64,000 nucleotides of DNA from Polaribacter sp. HaHaR_3_91 (GTDB lineage: Bacteria > Bacteroidota > Bacteroidia > Flavobacteriales > Flavobacteriaceae): positions 2,452,001 through 2,516,000 of the forward strand of contig NZ_CP058986.1 in the NCBI RefSeq assembly GCF_019278525.1. Direction: 5' to 3'. This document shows positions 46,687-56,365 of this stretch, piece after piece. A program made the translations under genes and the position numbers. Position 1 is the first letter of the stretch, and each line of letters begins with the position of its first letter. The notes under the pieces were generated by a model. It was not told the DNA's origin, did not search any database, and saw nothing but the letters and a program-made list of their open reading frames with translations.

Positions 46687-48900
46687 TTAATTAATGTTTT
46701 TATTTTTTAGTCTTAAACTGTTTGAGAGCACAGATATAGAACTCATAGACATTGCTGCCCCAGCAATCATTGGGTTTAATAAAAATCCGTTGATGGGATA
46801 CAATGCTCCTGCTGCAATAGGAATGGCAATAAGGTTGTAAATAAATGCCCAGAATAAATTCTGTTTGATGGTTTTCATCGTTGCTTTAGATAATTGAATC
46901 GCTTTAGAAATCTGTTTTAAATCGGAATGCATTAACGTGATTCCTGCACTTTCCATAGCAATATCTGTTCCGCTTCCCATAGCAATACCAACATCTGCTT
47001 GTGCCAAAGCATGCGAATCATTAATTCCGTCTCCTGCCATCGCAACCACTTTTCCTTCTGCTTGTAGCTGTTTAACAAAAGCACCTTTATCTGCAGGCAT
47101 TACATTGGCTTGGTAGTTTTTTATCCCAACTTTGTTGGCAATTGCTTTTGCAGTTTGCTCATTATCGCCAGTTAACATATGTATTTCGATCCCCATTTGT
47201 TGTAGTTTCTGTATCGCAGCAAGCGTTGTTTCTTTTACTTTATCGGCTACTGCAATAATACCAACTACGGTATTTTTATGCGCTACATACACCACTGTTT
47301 TTGCTTCTGATTTTAAACTATTTGCTTTCGTACTCAATTGGGTAGGAATTGTAATTTCCTTTTGAACCATTAAACTCTCATTCCCAATTCGATACAATTC
47401 ATTTTTAAAGGTTGCTTCTGCACCCAAACCGGTAATACTTGTAAAAGAATCGATGGGTACGCTTTCTGTATCTATCGTTTTTAAATGTGCTACAATTGCT
47501 TCTGCAATAGGATGCTCTGATTCTGATTCTATGGCAAATACTACTTTCTCGAGTTCGGTAGAAACTGTATTTTTATTCCAAATTAAATCGGTTACTTTTG
47601 GTTTTCCTTCGGTAATGGTTCCTGTTTTGTCTAATATTAAAGTATCAATTTTATAAGCAGTTTCTAATGCTTGCGCGTCTTTAATTAAAATTCCTTGTTG
47701 TGCTCCTTTACCAATACCCACCATTAAAGCGGTTGGAGTTGCCAAACCTAAAGCACACGGACAAGCAATAATTAAAACAGTAATTGGTGTTAATAATGCG
47801 TAGGTTATAGAAGGATCTGGCCCTAAGAAATACCATAAAACAAAAGTTACAATCGCTAAACCGATTACAATAGGCACAAATATACCTGCAATTTTATCTG
47901 CCAATTTCTGAATAGCAGGCTTGCTAGATTGTGCTTCTTCTACCAATCTAATAATTTGAGACAGTAAAGTTTCATCGCCAATTTTAGTAGCAATAATTCT
48001 TAAAGATCCTTTTTGATTGATAGTACCTGCAAAAACTTTGCTTCCTTTTACTTTTTCAACCGGAATCGGTTCTCCAGAAATCATACTTTCATCTATAAAA
48101 GAAGTTCCTTTTTTTACTTTTCCGTCTACAGGAATTTTATCTCCCGGTTTTAAAATGATGAGTTCTCCTTTTAGAATTTCATCATAAGAGATTACTTTTT
48201 CTTCACCATTTCTAATTGCGGTTACTTTTTTAGGTTTTAAACCCATTAATTTCTTAATAGCAGAAGAGGTTTTACTTTTTGCTTTTTCTTCAAAAAAACG
48301 TCCTAATAAAATTAAAGTAATAATAATTACTGCCGATTCGAAATACACATGAGGTACCAAACCTTTGCTTAAAAAGTACTGCGGATTTACGGTATTAAAC
48401 ACACTAAATAAAAAAGCGATTCCGGTACTTAATGCCACCAATGTATCCATATTTGTAGAAAAATTCTTTAACCTTTTCCACGCAATAGTATAAAACTCTG
48501 CACCACTATAAAATAGAACAGGTAGTGCAAGCGCCATCATAATCCAATTTTCATAAGGTATTTTCCCCATTAAAAACATAGACATGATAAAAATAGGCAC
48601 CGAAAAGATTGCCGCGAAAATCAACTTCTTTTTAAGGGTTGCTAATCTTTTTTCTTCTAAGGCTTCAAACTCTTTTTTAGTATCTTCTTTTGTACCTAAA
48701 ATCAATTTAAAACCTATTTCTTTAACTTTATTCCCAATAGTTTCCAACGGAATAATATTTTCGTCATATGAAATGGTCACCGATTGATTTGGGTAATTTA
48801 CAGCAACGTCAATAACTCCTTCTTGTGGTTTTAAATAAGATTCTATACTGATAGCACATGATGCACACGTCATACCAGCAACTTTATATTCTTCTTTCAT
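46687..48900 (-). CDS. copA: Copper-translocating P-type ATPase CopA
   Basis: A 737-residue P1B-ATPase that exports copper(I) from the cytoplasm. It has one N-terminal HMA domain (GMTCASCAIS), TGES-like ISGEPIPVEK, the membrane copper-binding CPCALGLATP, phosphorylation site DKTGTITEGKP, the HP motif SEHPIAEAIVAHL, MLTGDN, and GDGINDSHALAQADVGIAMG. The CPC motif and the HMA domain define the copper subtype. It is transcribed with the CopZ-like gene, and its promoter region holds two inverted repeats. Confidence 0.96.
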   Translation of the reverse strand: MKEEYKVAGMTCASCAISIESYLKPQEGVIDVAVNYPNQSVTISYDENIIPLETIGNKVKEIGFKLILGTKEDTKKEFEALEEKRLATLKKKLIFAAIFSVPIFIMSMFLMGKIPYENWIMMALALPVLFYSGAEFYTIAWKRLKNFSTNMDTLVALSTGIAFLFSVFNTVNPQYFLSKGLVPHVYFESAVIIITLILLGRFFEEKAKSKTSSAIKKLMGLKPKKVTAIRNGEEKVISYDEILKGELIILKPGDKIPVDGKVKKGTSFIDESMISGEPIPVEKVKGSKVFAGTINQKGSLRIIATKIGDETLLSQIIRLVEEAQSSKPAIQKLADKIAGIFVPIVIGLAIVTFVLWYFLGPDPSITYALLTPITVLIIACPCALGLATPTALMVGIGKGAQQGILIKDAQALETAYKIDTLILDKTGTITEGKPKVTDLIWNKNTVSTELEKVVFAIESESEHPIAEAIVAHLKTIDTESVPIDSFTSITGLGAEATFKNELYRIGNESLMVQKEITIPTQLSTKANSLKSEAKTVVYVAHKNTVVGIIAVADKVKETTLAAIQKLQQMGIEIHMLTGDNEQTAKAIANKVGIKNYQANVMPADKGAFVKQLQAEGKVVAMAGDGINDSHALAQADVGIAMGSGTDIAMESAGITLMHSDLKQISKAIQLSKATMKTIKQNLFWAFIYNLIAIPIAAGALYPINGFLLNPMIAGAAMSMSSISVLSNSLRLKNKNIN

Positions 48901-48921
48901 GATATTACTTTTATTGTACTA

Positions 48922-48940
48922 CAAAAGTACAGCGACTGTA
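48922..48940 (-). promoter_or_regulatory. copA promoter box with overlapping palindrome
   Basis: TACTTTTG (48922-48929, minus strand) fits TAnnTTTG. The palindrome TACAG-TCG-CTGTA (48928-48940) overlaps its upstream edge. A second inverted repeat lies 16 bases further upstream. Confidence 0.6.
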
Positions 48941-48955
48941 TATCTAATTTGTTAC

Positions 48956-48984
48956 AGAATTATGAGTATCATTTGTATAATTCT
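48956..48984. promoter_or_regulatory. Inverted repeat upstream of copA, probable regulator site
   Basis: AGAATTAT (48956-48963) and ATAATTCT (48977-48984) form a perfect 8-bp inverted repeat with a 13-base spacer, just upstream of the copA promoter box and between copA and the AraC regulator gene. Confidence 0.5.
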
Positions 48985-49002
48985 GATTTAATGCTTTTTT
49001 AC

Positions 49003-49572
49003 TTAAAGCGAATCTAATGGTTGATGCTTGGGATCTTTCATCTTTTTAAACTGAGAAGGAGACATACCTGTTTCTTTTTTAAACTGAGCAGAAAGGTGTG
49101 CTACACTGCTATAATTCATCTGAATAGCAATTTCTGAAAGTGAATATTCTTTGTAAAAAAGGAGTTCTTTTACATGCTCTATTTTCTGTTTTAAAATAAA
49201 ACGTTCTATAGTAATCCCTTCTACAGAAGAAAAAAGCCTACTAAGAGAAGCATAATCATGATGCAATTCATCAGAAATATAATCTGAAAAATTGATATTT
49301 AAATATTCTTTAGAATGGTGTACTTGTGCAATTATTAACGCTTTAATCTGCGTTATTATTTTTTGATTTTTATCCTCTAGCAACTCAAAACCTCTTTCTT
49401 TTAAACGGCTACCTAATTCCACTTTTAAAGCATCATTTACTGCGGTAACACTTTCTAACTTCCCTAATTGAAGATGTTGAATAGGAATTTGTAAATCTTC
49501 ACAAATTTCTTTTACCACATCCACACAACGCGGGCAAACCATGTTTTTTATATAGATTGTATTTGTGTCCAT
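49003..49572 (-). CDS. AraC-type regulator with N-terminal HMA-like CxxC domain
   Basis: A 189-residue regulator with an unusual layout. Residues about 1-65 resemble an HMA ferredoxin fold: IYIKNMVCPRCVDVVKEICE has the CxxC metal-binding pair, and the half ends ELGSRLKERGFELLED. Residues about 90-185 are an AraC helix-turn-helix pair: LSEIAIQMNYSSVAHLSAQF then KKETGMSPSQFKKM. Sensing copper(I) directly by the CxxC and activating the copA promoter downstream is the straightforward inference. It lies directly upstream of copA on the same strand. Confidence 0.88.
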   Translation of the reverse strand: MDTNTIYIKNMVCPRCVDVVKEICEDLQIPIQHLQLGKLESVTAVNDALKVELGSRLKERGFELLEDKNQKIITQIKALIIAQVHHSKEYLNINFSDYISDELHHDYASLSRLFSSVEGITIERFILKQKIEHVKELLFYKEYSLSEIAIQMNYSSVAHLSAQFKKETGMSPSQFKKMKDPKHQPLDSL

Positions 49573-49610
49573 TTTTAGAATTTAAAAGAGCAATTAACGC
49601 TTCTTTTGGG

Positions 49611-50294
49611 TTATTTATTGGTGAATTTTCTTAAATCTTTATTAGCACCATAGATTACTAAAATATCATTTTCATTTAAAACAGTATTTGGTGCGATTAC
49701 ACCTTGTACTTGTTCTTCGTTTCTAGATTTACCAACAAGAGATTTTACTTTTGTTTTTTTAATGGTGGTTAGCGCTAAGATATTGTATTTTCTACGAAGC
49801 TGAATTTCCTTAATGGTACTTCCAATATATCTTTCGGGAATATTCACCTCAATAATGCTATAATCTGCACTTAACTCAAACGAATCTACCACATTTGTTA
49901 AACACAGTTTTTTAGCCCAACGCTCTGCCGATTCCTCTTCTGGATGTACAATTTCTTCAATACCAATGGCGTTTAAAACCTTTTCATGTAAAGGATTTAT
50001 CGCCCTACTAATTAATCGTTTTACTTGAAAATTTTTAAACAATGCAGTAGTCATTACATTAGCTCCTTGGTCTTGCCCAAAGGCGATAATAACCACATCG
50101 GTATCACTTAAAGGCAATCCAGAAACAGTAGATTCATCCGTAGCATCCATACAAATAGTATGAGAAATTCTTTCTTTATACAATTCTACTTTTGCCATAT
50201 TGCTATCTATCCCAATAACTTCATTTCCTTGCGTCGTTAGTTTTTCTGCCAATGGACCTCCAAAATTTCCGAGTCCTACAATAATATATTTCAT
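49611..50294 (-). CDS. ktrA: Potassium uptake regulatory protein, KtrA/TrkA type
   Basis: This is the cytosolic RCK ring subunit that gates the potassium channel protein KtrB. Residues about 1-140 are the NAD(H)/ATP-binding Rossmann fold: YIIVGLGNFGGPLAEKLTTQ and DATDESTVSGL. The C-terminal RCK_C part is about residues 150-227 (ERYIGSTIKEIQLRRKYNIL). The 227-residue length fits KtrA (TrkA has two such modules). It starts 4 bases after ktrB, which makes them one operon. Confidence 0.93.
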   Translation of the reverse strand: MKYIIVGLGNFGGPLAEKLTTQGNEVIGIDSNMAKVELYKERISHTICMDATDESTVSGLPLSDTDVVIIAFGQDQGANVMTTALFKNFQVKRLISRAINPLHEKVLNAIGIEEIVHPEEESAERWAKKLCLTNVVDSFELSADYSIIEVNIPERYIGSTIKEIQLRRKYNILALTTIKKTKVKSLVGKSRNEEQVQGVIAPNTVLNENDILVIYGANKDLRKFTNK

Positions 50295-50298
50295 AATA

Positions 50299-52047
50299 TT
50301 AGTTTATGGTTATTTCTTCGCTTGGGTAGCGATAATTTTTATGTTTAATTTTTCTAAAAACGGCTACCATTATAGAAAGCATACTTACTCTTCCTATAAA
50401 CATAATAGCAATTACAACCAACTTACTTGCCGTACCAAGACTAGACGTAATACCTAAACTTAAACCAACAGTACTGTAGGCAGAAAAACTTTCGAAAGCG
50501 ATTTTTAACAGTCCTAGTTCAGGGTTAAATATGGTAATCAGCATAATACCAAAACCAATTACAATTAACGAAAGTGCTATGGTGGCAAATGCTCTTTTTA
50601 CAGAAATATCTGCAACTTCTCTTCTGTATACTTCTATTCTGTTTTTTCCTTTTGCCAAACTTAATATGTTTAAAGTGGCAATAGCAAAAGTACTGGTTTT
50701 TATACCACCTCCGGTGGATGCTGGCGAAGCTCCAATCCACATTAATAAAAAGGTAATCATAATTGTGGGTAATGATAAAGCAGTCATATCTACCGAATTA
50801 AAACCTGCTGTTCTTGGTGTGGTTGCAATAAATAAAGCATTGACCATTTTACCAAAAAGCGAATGTTCTTCTAAAGTATTATGGTATTCTATAATAAAGA
50901 AAAGTATAAAAGCAATAGCTGTAAGCGACAAAGTAGTTACTAAATTAATTCGACTGTTAATTTTTAATACCCAAGGTTTATAGGTTTTTCTATAAGATTG
51001 AAACTTAAAAAAATTGAGAATAACATGCTTTAAATATTTTAAGAGGTTTACTACAATAGGAAAACCTAAACTCCCAAGAAAAAATGTAGCAATAATTACC
51101 AGTTGTAAAGGATAATTAAAACGAAAACCAACTTCATAAATACTATTACTTAACGTAGAAAAACCTGCATTGCAAAAAGCAGAAATAGCATGAAAAATAG
51201 AGAAAAAAGCTTTGTCTACAAAATTGGTTACTAAAGCATCATCTAAAGAAACATAAATAAGTATGGCGGCAATTAACTCTACCGTTACAGTAATTACAAT
51301 AATATTTTTTAAGGTATTAAAAACACCTCCAATTCTTTGTGAATTGGTCATTTCACTCAACGTTAACTGATTCTCATACGTGCTACCACCTTTAAAGAAA
51401 TAACTAAAATAGCTCGCAAAAGTTAAAATTCCCAAACCACCAATTTGAATTAGAATTAAAAGTATAGATTGCCCAAAAACGGTAAAATAAGTACCCGTAT
51501 CTACTACAGCTAATCCTGTAACACAAACGGCACTTGCAGAAGTAAACAAAGCATCTATAAAAGACAAACCGTTATACGTAGCTTTTGGCATCATCAATAA
51601 TAAAGAACCTAAAAAGATGATGGTTAAAAAACTTAAAATAAATAACTGAGCAGGATTAAAATAAATTCTATTTAGGTTTAATTTCAGTTCAGAAAACTCT
51701 CTTATAAATGATAAAATAACCGCAAAAACCAACCACAACGGATTCTCTAAAACCAAATCTGTCTGAAAGGATTCACCAACAAACAAATACATATAAATAA
51801 TACCTAATAAATATCCGATAGAAAGGAGGTCAAAGACCACAACATTTCTTTTTAAAAGATGCGGATTTTCATAATACCGCACAAAAGTAGACGTTAAGCC
51901 TAATGCAATTACAATAAAGTAAAAACCATCTATAAGCTGCTGTACAAAAATAGTTTGCTCAAAACCAAAATGAAAAATAAAAGCAAACAATCCTAAAACA
52001 CTTGCCCAAAATGCAGTCTTATATATTTTTTTAAAAGCAATATTCAT
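50299..52047 (-). CDS. ktrB: Potassium uptake channel subunit KtrB/TrkH type
   Basis: A 582-residue membrane protein with four pore repeats. The four selectivity-filter glycines are seen in SASAVCVTGLAVVDTG, HAISAFCNAGFSTL, TTPRTAGFNSV and ESFSAYSTVGLSLG. Each is followed by a kinked helix. An additional N-terminal region of four to five helices (residues 1-125) precedes the first repeat; such extensions occur in Bacteroidota homologs. Together with KtrA it forms a sodium-coupled or gated potassium uptake system. Confidence 0.93.
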   Translation of the reverse strand: MNIAFKKIYKTAFWASVLGLFAFIFHFGFEQTIFVQQLIDGFYFIVIALGLTSTFVRYYENPHLLKRNVVVFDLLSIGYLLGIIYMYLFVGESFQTDLVLENPLWLVFAVILSFIREFSELKLNLNRIYFNPAQLFILSFLTIIFLGSLLLMMPKATYNGLSFIDALFTSASAVCVTGLAVVDTGTYFTVFGQSILLILIQIGGLGILTFASYFSYFFKGGSTYENQLTLSEMTNSQRIGGVFNTLKNIIVITVTVELIAAILIYVSLDDALVTNFVDKAFFSIFHAISAFCNAGFSTLSNSIYEVGFRFNYPLQLVIIATFFLGSLGFPIVVNLLKYLKHVILNFFKFQSYRKTYKPWVLKINSRINLVTTLSLTAIAFILFFIIEYHNTLEEHSLFGKMVNALFIATTPRTAGFNSVDMTALSLPTIMITFLLMWIGASPASTGGGIKTSTFAIATLNILSLAKGKNRIEVYRREVADISVKRAFATIALSLIVIGFGIMLITIFNPELGLLKIAFESFSAYSTVGLSLGITSSLGTASKLVVIAIMFIGRVSMLSIMVAVFRKIKHKNYRYPSEEITIN

Positions 52048-52596
52048 TTTGCAAAAATAATCTTCATAATTCGTATTCTTATTCCGTTCTTAATGTTTGC
52101 CTTCATTGGCAGAAGTCAATGTAGTAGTAATTTATAACCAATAAATCTATCTGATTTTATTGATGAATAGAAAGCTGTTAAAATAAGTAACTCTATATTT
52201 ACTTTAACAAGAGCCTTTTTTAAACTTTAGTTTTTTTTTAATACTAACAGAGATTAAATTTAGGTATTAATTTGAAATAAGTATCAAAATTACCTCTTTA
52301 ATAAAATCGTTTTTATGATAAACCTCAGTAATAAAAAAATAAGCCTAAAAAGAGCTACAAAGTTATCTTTTTAAAGCTCAGAAAAAAACTAGAACCTCAA
52401 CAGAAATAAAGATTTATCATTCTAACAATTCTAAAATAGAACTTTAGCTATTTATCAAAAAAATGTGTTAAATTTTATGTAATTTTGATTATTAATATCA
52501 TTTCGAATTAAGAATAACGAGAGATCTAGAAGTCTTTTACCAAAATTTAAAGACTTCATTTAACAAGAGAATTACAAATACTTAAAAATAAGTCAA
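52048..52596. other. 549-base gap between ktrB and priA
   Basis: No convincing gene is visible. It is very A+T-rich and contains one degenerate dispersed repeat at 52499-52526. The promoters of ktrB and priA must lie here, but I see no full consensus. Confidence 0.5.
52499..52526 (+). repeat. Degenerate dispersed repeat (TCATTTCGA...GAGATCT)
   Basis: The stretch TCATTTCGAATTAAGAATAA then CGAGAGATCT resembles the 7078 family. Confidence 0.4.
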
Positions 52597-55041
52597 TTGC
52601 TACATTTTATAGACGTCATACTACCCATTCCTATACAGAAAACATTCACGTATTCTGTTACTGAAGACGAAGCTAATTTTCTAAAAAAAGGAATGCGTGT
52701 TGCAGTTTCTTTTGGAAAATCGAAAATGTATTCTGCCTTGATTTTAAACATCCATCAAACAAAACCGGTTTTGTACGAAGCCAAAGATATTCATCAAATT
52801 TTAGATGAAGTTCCATTGGTAAATGAATTACAACTAAAACATTGGCAATGGATTTCTAGTTATTACATGTGTTCTTTGGGTGATGTATATAGAGCTGCTT
52901 TGCCTTCTGCTTTTTTGTTAGAAAGCGAAACCATTATCAATAAAAATGAAGATTTTACTGAAGAAGATATTTTAGCTGATGATGAATTTTTAATTTTTGA
53001 AGCTTTACAACATCAATCTCAATTGACCATTCATCAAGTAATTGCTATTTTAGGAAAGCAAAAAGTAATGCCTATTATAAACTCTTTAATTAAAAAAGAA
53101 GCAATTATAATTAAGGAAGAAATTTACGAACAATACAAACCAAAATTGGTTAAATATGTTCGTTTACATGCAGATTATTCTTCGGATGATTCTCTAGGAA
53201 AATTATTAGAAGAATTATCTAGAGCAAAAAAACAACGGGAAGCCGTTTTAGGATTTTTTCAACTATCAACTTCTAAAAAACCTATAAAAGCAAAAGATCT
53301 AGAAGAAAAAGCAAGTGTTTCTGCTTCCATTTTAAAGTCTTTGGTCGATAAAAACATTTTTGAATTTTATCACATTCAAACAGATAGAATTGAGTTTAAT
53401 GGAGATACTAATGATTTAAAAGTGCTGAATGAGTTTCAAGAAAAAGCACTTACAGAAATTAAAGAAACCTTTAAAGAAAAAGACGTTACGCTTTTACACG
53501 GAATTACAAGTTCTGGAAAAACAGAAGTCTATACAAAATTAATTCAAGAAGTATTAGACCAAGGGAAACAAGTAGTATTCTTGTTGCCAGAAATTGCATT
53601 AACCACACAAATAATAACGCGTTTACAGTTTTATTTTGGAGAACAAATTTCTGTTTTTCACTCTAAATATTCTATGAATGAGCGTGTAGAAGTTTGGAAT
53701 AACGTTTTAGAAAACAAACCGAAAGCACGCATTATTTTAGGTGCTCGTTCTTCTATATTTTTACCTTTTTCTAATTTAGGTTTAATTGTGGTTGATGAAG
53801 AACACGAAACTTCTTACAAACAGTTTGAACCTTCACCAAGGTACAATGCAAGAGATTGCGCTATTGTTTTAGCGAAACTTCATAATGCTAAAATATTATT
53901 GGGTTCTGCTACTCCATCCTTAGAAACCTATTTTAATGCACAACAAAATAAATATGGTTTTGTAGCATTAAATCGTCGTCATGGAAATGTGCAACTGCCA
54001 AAAATTGAATTGATAGACGTAAAGGAAAAGCAGCGAAAAAAGGAAATGAAAGGTCATTTTTCTGATAGATTACTGAAACTGATTCAGGAAGCTTTAGACT
54101 TAAAAGAGCAAGTAATTTTGTTTCAAAATAGACGTGGATTTTCGCCAGTTGTAGAATGTAATACATGTGGAGTATCACCAGAATGTCCAAATTGTGATGT
54201 TAGTTTAACCTACCATAAATTCAGGAACGAATTGCGTTGCCATTATTGCAACTATCAAAGATCCATGCCAAATAGCTGTGGTGCTTGCGGAAGCAATACT
54301 TTAGACAATAAAGGTTTTGGAACTGAACAGATTGAATTAGAGCTGACCACGTTATTTCCAGATTTTAAGATCGGAAGAATGGATTTAGATACTACTCGTG
54401 GAAAATATGGGTATCAAAAAATAATTGGTGCTTTCGAAGCTAAAGAAATAGACGTACTAGTAGGAACGCAAATGCTTTCTAAAGGTTTAGATTTTGAAAA
54501 TGTAACTTTGGTAGGAATCATAAATGCAGATTCTATGCTAAATTTCCCAGATTTTAGAGCACATGAACGTGCGTATGATATGATGGTACAGGTTTCAGGA
54601 AGAGCAGGAAGAAGTAAAAAACAAGGAAATGTAGCCATTCAAACCTATAATCCGCATCATCAAATATTACAACAAGTTTCTACCACAAATTATGCAGAAA
54701 TGTATAAAGAACAATTGCAGGAACGTTGGCAATATAAATACCCACCTTATTATAGATTGATAAAAATTACGCTAAAGCACAAAGATTACAACAAAGTTGA
54801 TAGTGGTGTAAATTGGCTATTTAAAGCTTTGTATAGTTCTTTTGGTGAAAATGTTTTAGGTCCAACTGCACCAGCTGTTTCTAGAGTTAGAAATCAATAT
54901 ATTAAAAATATTGTCATTAAAATTCCGCCAAAACAAAATTTAGCACAAACAAAAAAACAACTTCAAAAGATTAAAGATACTTTTGAAGCTGTTAAAGATT
55001 TTAGACCAATCCGATTTATTACAGATGTGGATGCGTATTAA
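52597..55041 (+). CDS. priA: Primosomal protein N' (PriA helicase)
   Basis: PriA restarts stalled replication forks. The 814-residue protein has the N-terminal 3'-DNA-binding domain (LHFIDVILPIPIQKTFTYSV), a helicase core with Walker A HGITSSGKTEVY, DEEH box (VVDEEHETSYK), an inserted zinc region with eight cysteines (CNTCGVSPECPNC ... CHYC ... CGACGS), and the C-terminal domain. The start is TTG at 52597, because the protein would otherwise begin inside the conserved N-terminal domain. It is solitary. Confidence 0.95.
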   Translation: MLHFIDVILPIPIQKTFTYSVTEDEANFLKKGMRVAVSFGKSKMYSALILNIHQTKPVLYEAKDIHQILDEVPLVNELQLKHWQWISSYYMCSLGDVYRAALPSAFLLESETIINKNEDFTEEDILADDEFLIFEALQHQSQLTIHQVIAILGKQKVMPIINSLIKKEAIIIKEEIYEQYKPKLVKYVRLHADYSSDDSLGKLLEELSRAKKQREAVLGFFQLSTSKKPIKAKDLEEKASVSASILKSLVDKNIFEFYHIQTDRIEFNGDTNDLKVLNEFQEKALTEIKETFKEKDVTLLHGITSSGKTEVYTKLIQEVLDQGKQVVFLLPEIALTTQIITRLQFYFGEQISVFHSKYSMNERVEVWNNVLENKPKARIILGARSSIFLPFSNLGLIVVDEEHETSYKQFEPSPRYNARDCAIVLAKLHNAKILLGSATPSLETYFNAQQNKYGFVALNRRHGNVQLPKIELIDVKEKQRKKEMKGHFSDRLLKLIQEALDLKEQVILFQNRRGFSPVVECNTCGVSPECPNCDVSLTYHKFRNELRCHYCNYQRSMPNSCGACGSNTLDNKGFGTEQIELELTTLFPDFKIGRMDLDTTRGKYGYQKIIGAFEAKEIDVLVGTQMLSKGLDFENVTLVGIINADSMLNFPDFRAHERAYDMMVQVSGRAGRSKKQGNVAIQTYNPHHQILQQVSTTNYAEMYKEQLQERWQYKYPPYYRLIKITLKHKDYNKVDSGVNWLFKALYSSFGENVLGPTAPAVSRVRNQYIKNIVIKIPPKQNLAQTKKQLQKIKDTFEAVKDFRPIRFITDVDAY

Positions 55042-55189
55042 ATACTGGATAGTATTCAGTCTCTATTTTCAGTTAGAAAACAACTCATATTCGCGAGCGT
55101 GAGCGTACCGATCATGAAAAAAACAAGCAATAAGTATAATTTTTCAATATAAACTAACTGCTTGCTATTACTGAAAACTGTAAACTTTT

Positions 55190-56365
55190 TTAATAATTTC
55201 TATATTGTTTCGTTTCTTCAAAAACGTGCTCTAGAATTCTTTTATCGATTTCTTCAAAAAACAAATCTTTACGTTTCATAACAACTTCTGCTACTTCAAA
55301 AACTTTATCAGTTTTATATTCCGTAAATCCAGAAGCTCCTCCCCAACTAAAAGACGGAATAAAATTCCTTGGAAATCCGCTTCCAAAAATATTGGCACTT
55401 ACACCAACTACGGTACCAGTGTTAAACATGGTATTAATTCCGCATTTAGAGTGATCTCCCATCATTAAACCACAAAACTGTAAGCCTGTTTTTGCGAAAC
55501 GACCTGTTTCATAATTCCATAATTTTACTTGAGCGTAATTGTTTTTAAGATTAGAGTTATTTGTATCTGCTCCTAAATTACACCATTCTCCTATTACAGA
55601 ATTTCCTAAATAACCATCGTGACCTTTGCTTGAATATGCAAATAAAACAGCATTACTAATCTCTCCTCCTACTTTACAATATGGACCTAAAGTAGTCGCT
55701 CCAAATATTTTAGCTCCTAATTTTACAACGGCATTTTCACACATTGCAAAAGGACCTCTAATTGCAGAATTTTCCATAATAACAGCATCTTTACCAATAT
55801 AAATTGGTCCTGTAGATGCGTTTAAAGTTGCAAAAGTAATTTCTGCTCCTTCTTCTATAAAAATATTTTCTTTATTCAAATACCTTGTTCCTTCTGGTAT
55901 TGGTTCAGACTCTCTTCCTTCTGTAATTAAATCGAAATCTTGCTGAATAGCTTTTTCATTTAAAGAAAAAATATCCCACGTGTTTTTAACTTGTATCAAA
56001 TCTTCATCAAATTCAATTTGAGTGTATTCATCAAAATTTACTTCTTCTTGAGAATCTGAAGTAAAAAAAGCAATGACATCATCACCTTTAAAAATAGCTT
56101 CATTTTTTGATAAATTCTTTACTTTTTCAATTAAATTTTCTGTAGGACAAAAAGAAGCATTGATTAATATATTCTCTTCCATTTCTACCATCGGATATTT
56201 TTCTTCTAAATATTCCTGTGTAATAGTCGTGGTTGTTAAACCTAAATATTTTTCCCATTTTTCTCGAATGGTTAATATTCCTATTCTAATGTCTGCAACT
56301 GGTTTTGTATATGTAAAAGGTAATAGAGCGTCTCTAACATCTCCATCAAATAGAATATAATTCAT
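55190..56365 (-). CDS. GlmU-family protein with left-handed beta-helix
   Basis: A 391-residue protein of the Bacteroidota 'GlmU family'. The C-terminal half is a left-handed parallel beta-helix (hexapeptide-like IYIGKDAVIMENSAIRG, AVVKLGAKIFGATTLG, VGGEISNAVLFAYS). The N-terminal half starts YILFDGDVRDALLPFTYTKP, resembling a sugar nucleotidyltransferase but without the LAAGxGxR motif. So acyltransferase or nucleotidyltransferase activity is not assured. True GlmU catalyses UDP-GlcNAc synthesis; here I only infer a role in sugar activation. Confidence 0.85.
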   Translation of the reverse strand: MNYILFDGDVRDALLPFTYTKPVADIRIGILTIREKWEKYLGLTTTTITQEYLEEKYPMVEMEENILINASFCPTENLIEKVKNLSKNEAIFKGDDVIAFFTSDSQEEVNFDEYTQIEFDEDLIQVKNTWDIFSLNEKAIQQDFDLITEGRESEPIPEGTRYLNKENIFIEEGAEITFATLNASTGPIYIGKDAVIMENSAIRGPFAMCENAVVKLGAKIFGATTLGPYCKVGGEISNAVLFAYSSKGHDGYLGNSVIGEWCNLGADTNNSNLKNNYAQVKLWNYETGRFAKTGLQFCGLMMGDHSKCGINTMFNTGTVVGVSANIFGSGFPRNFIPSFSWGGASGFTEYKTDKVFEVAEVVMKRKDLFFEEIDKRILEHVFEETKQYRNY

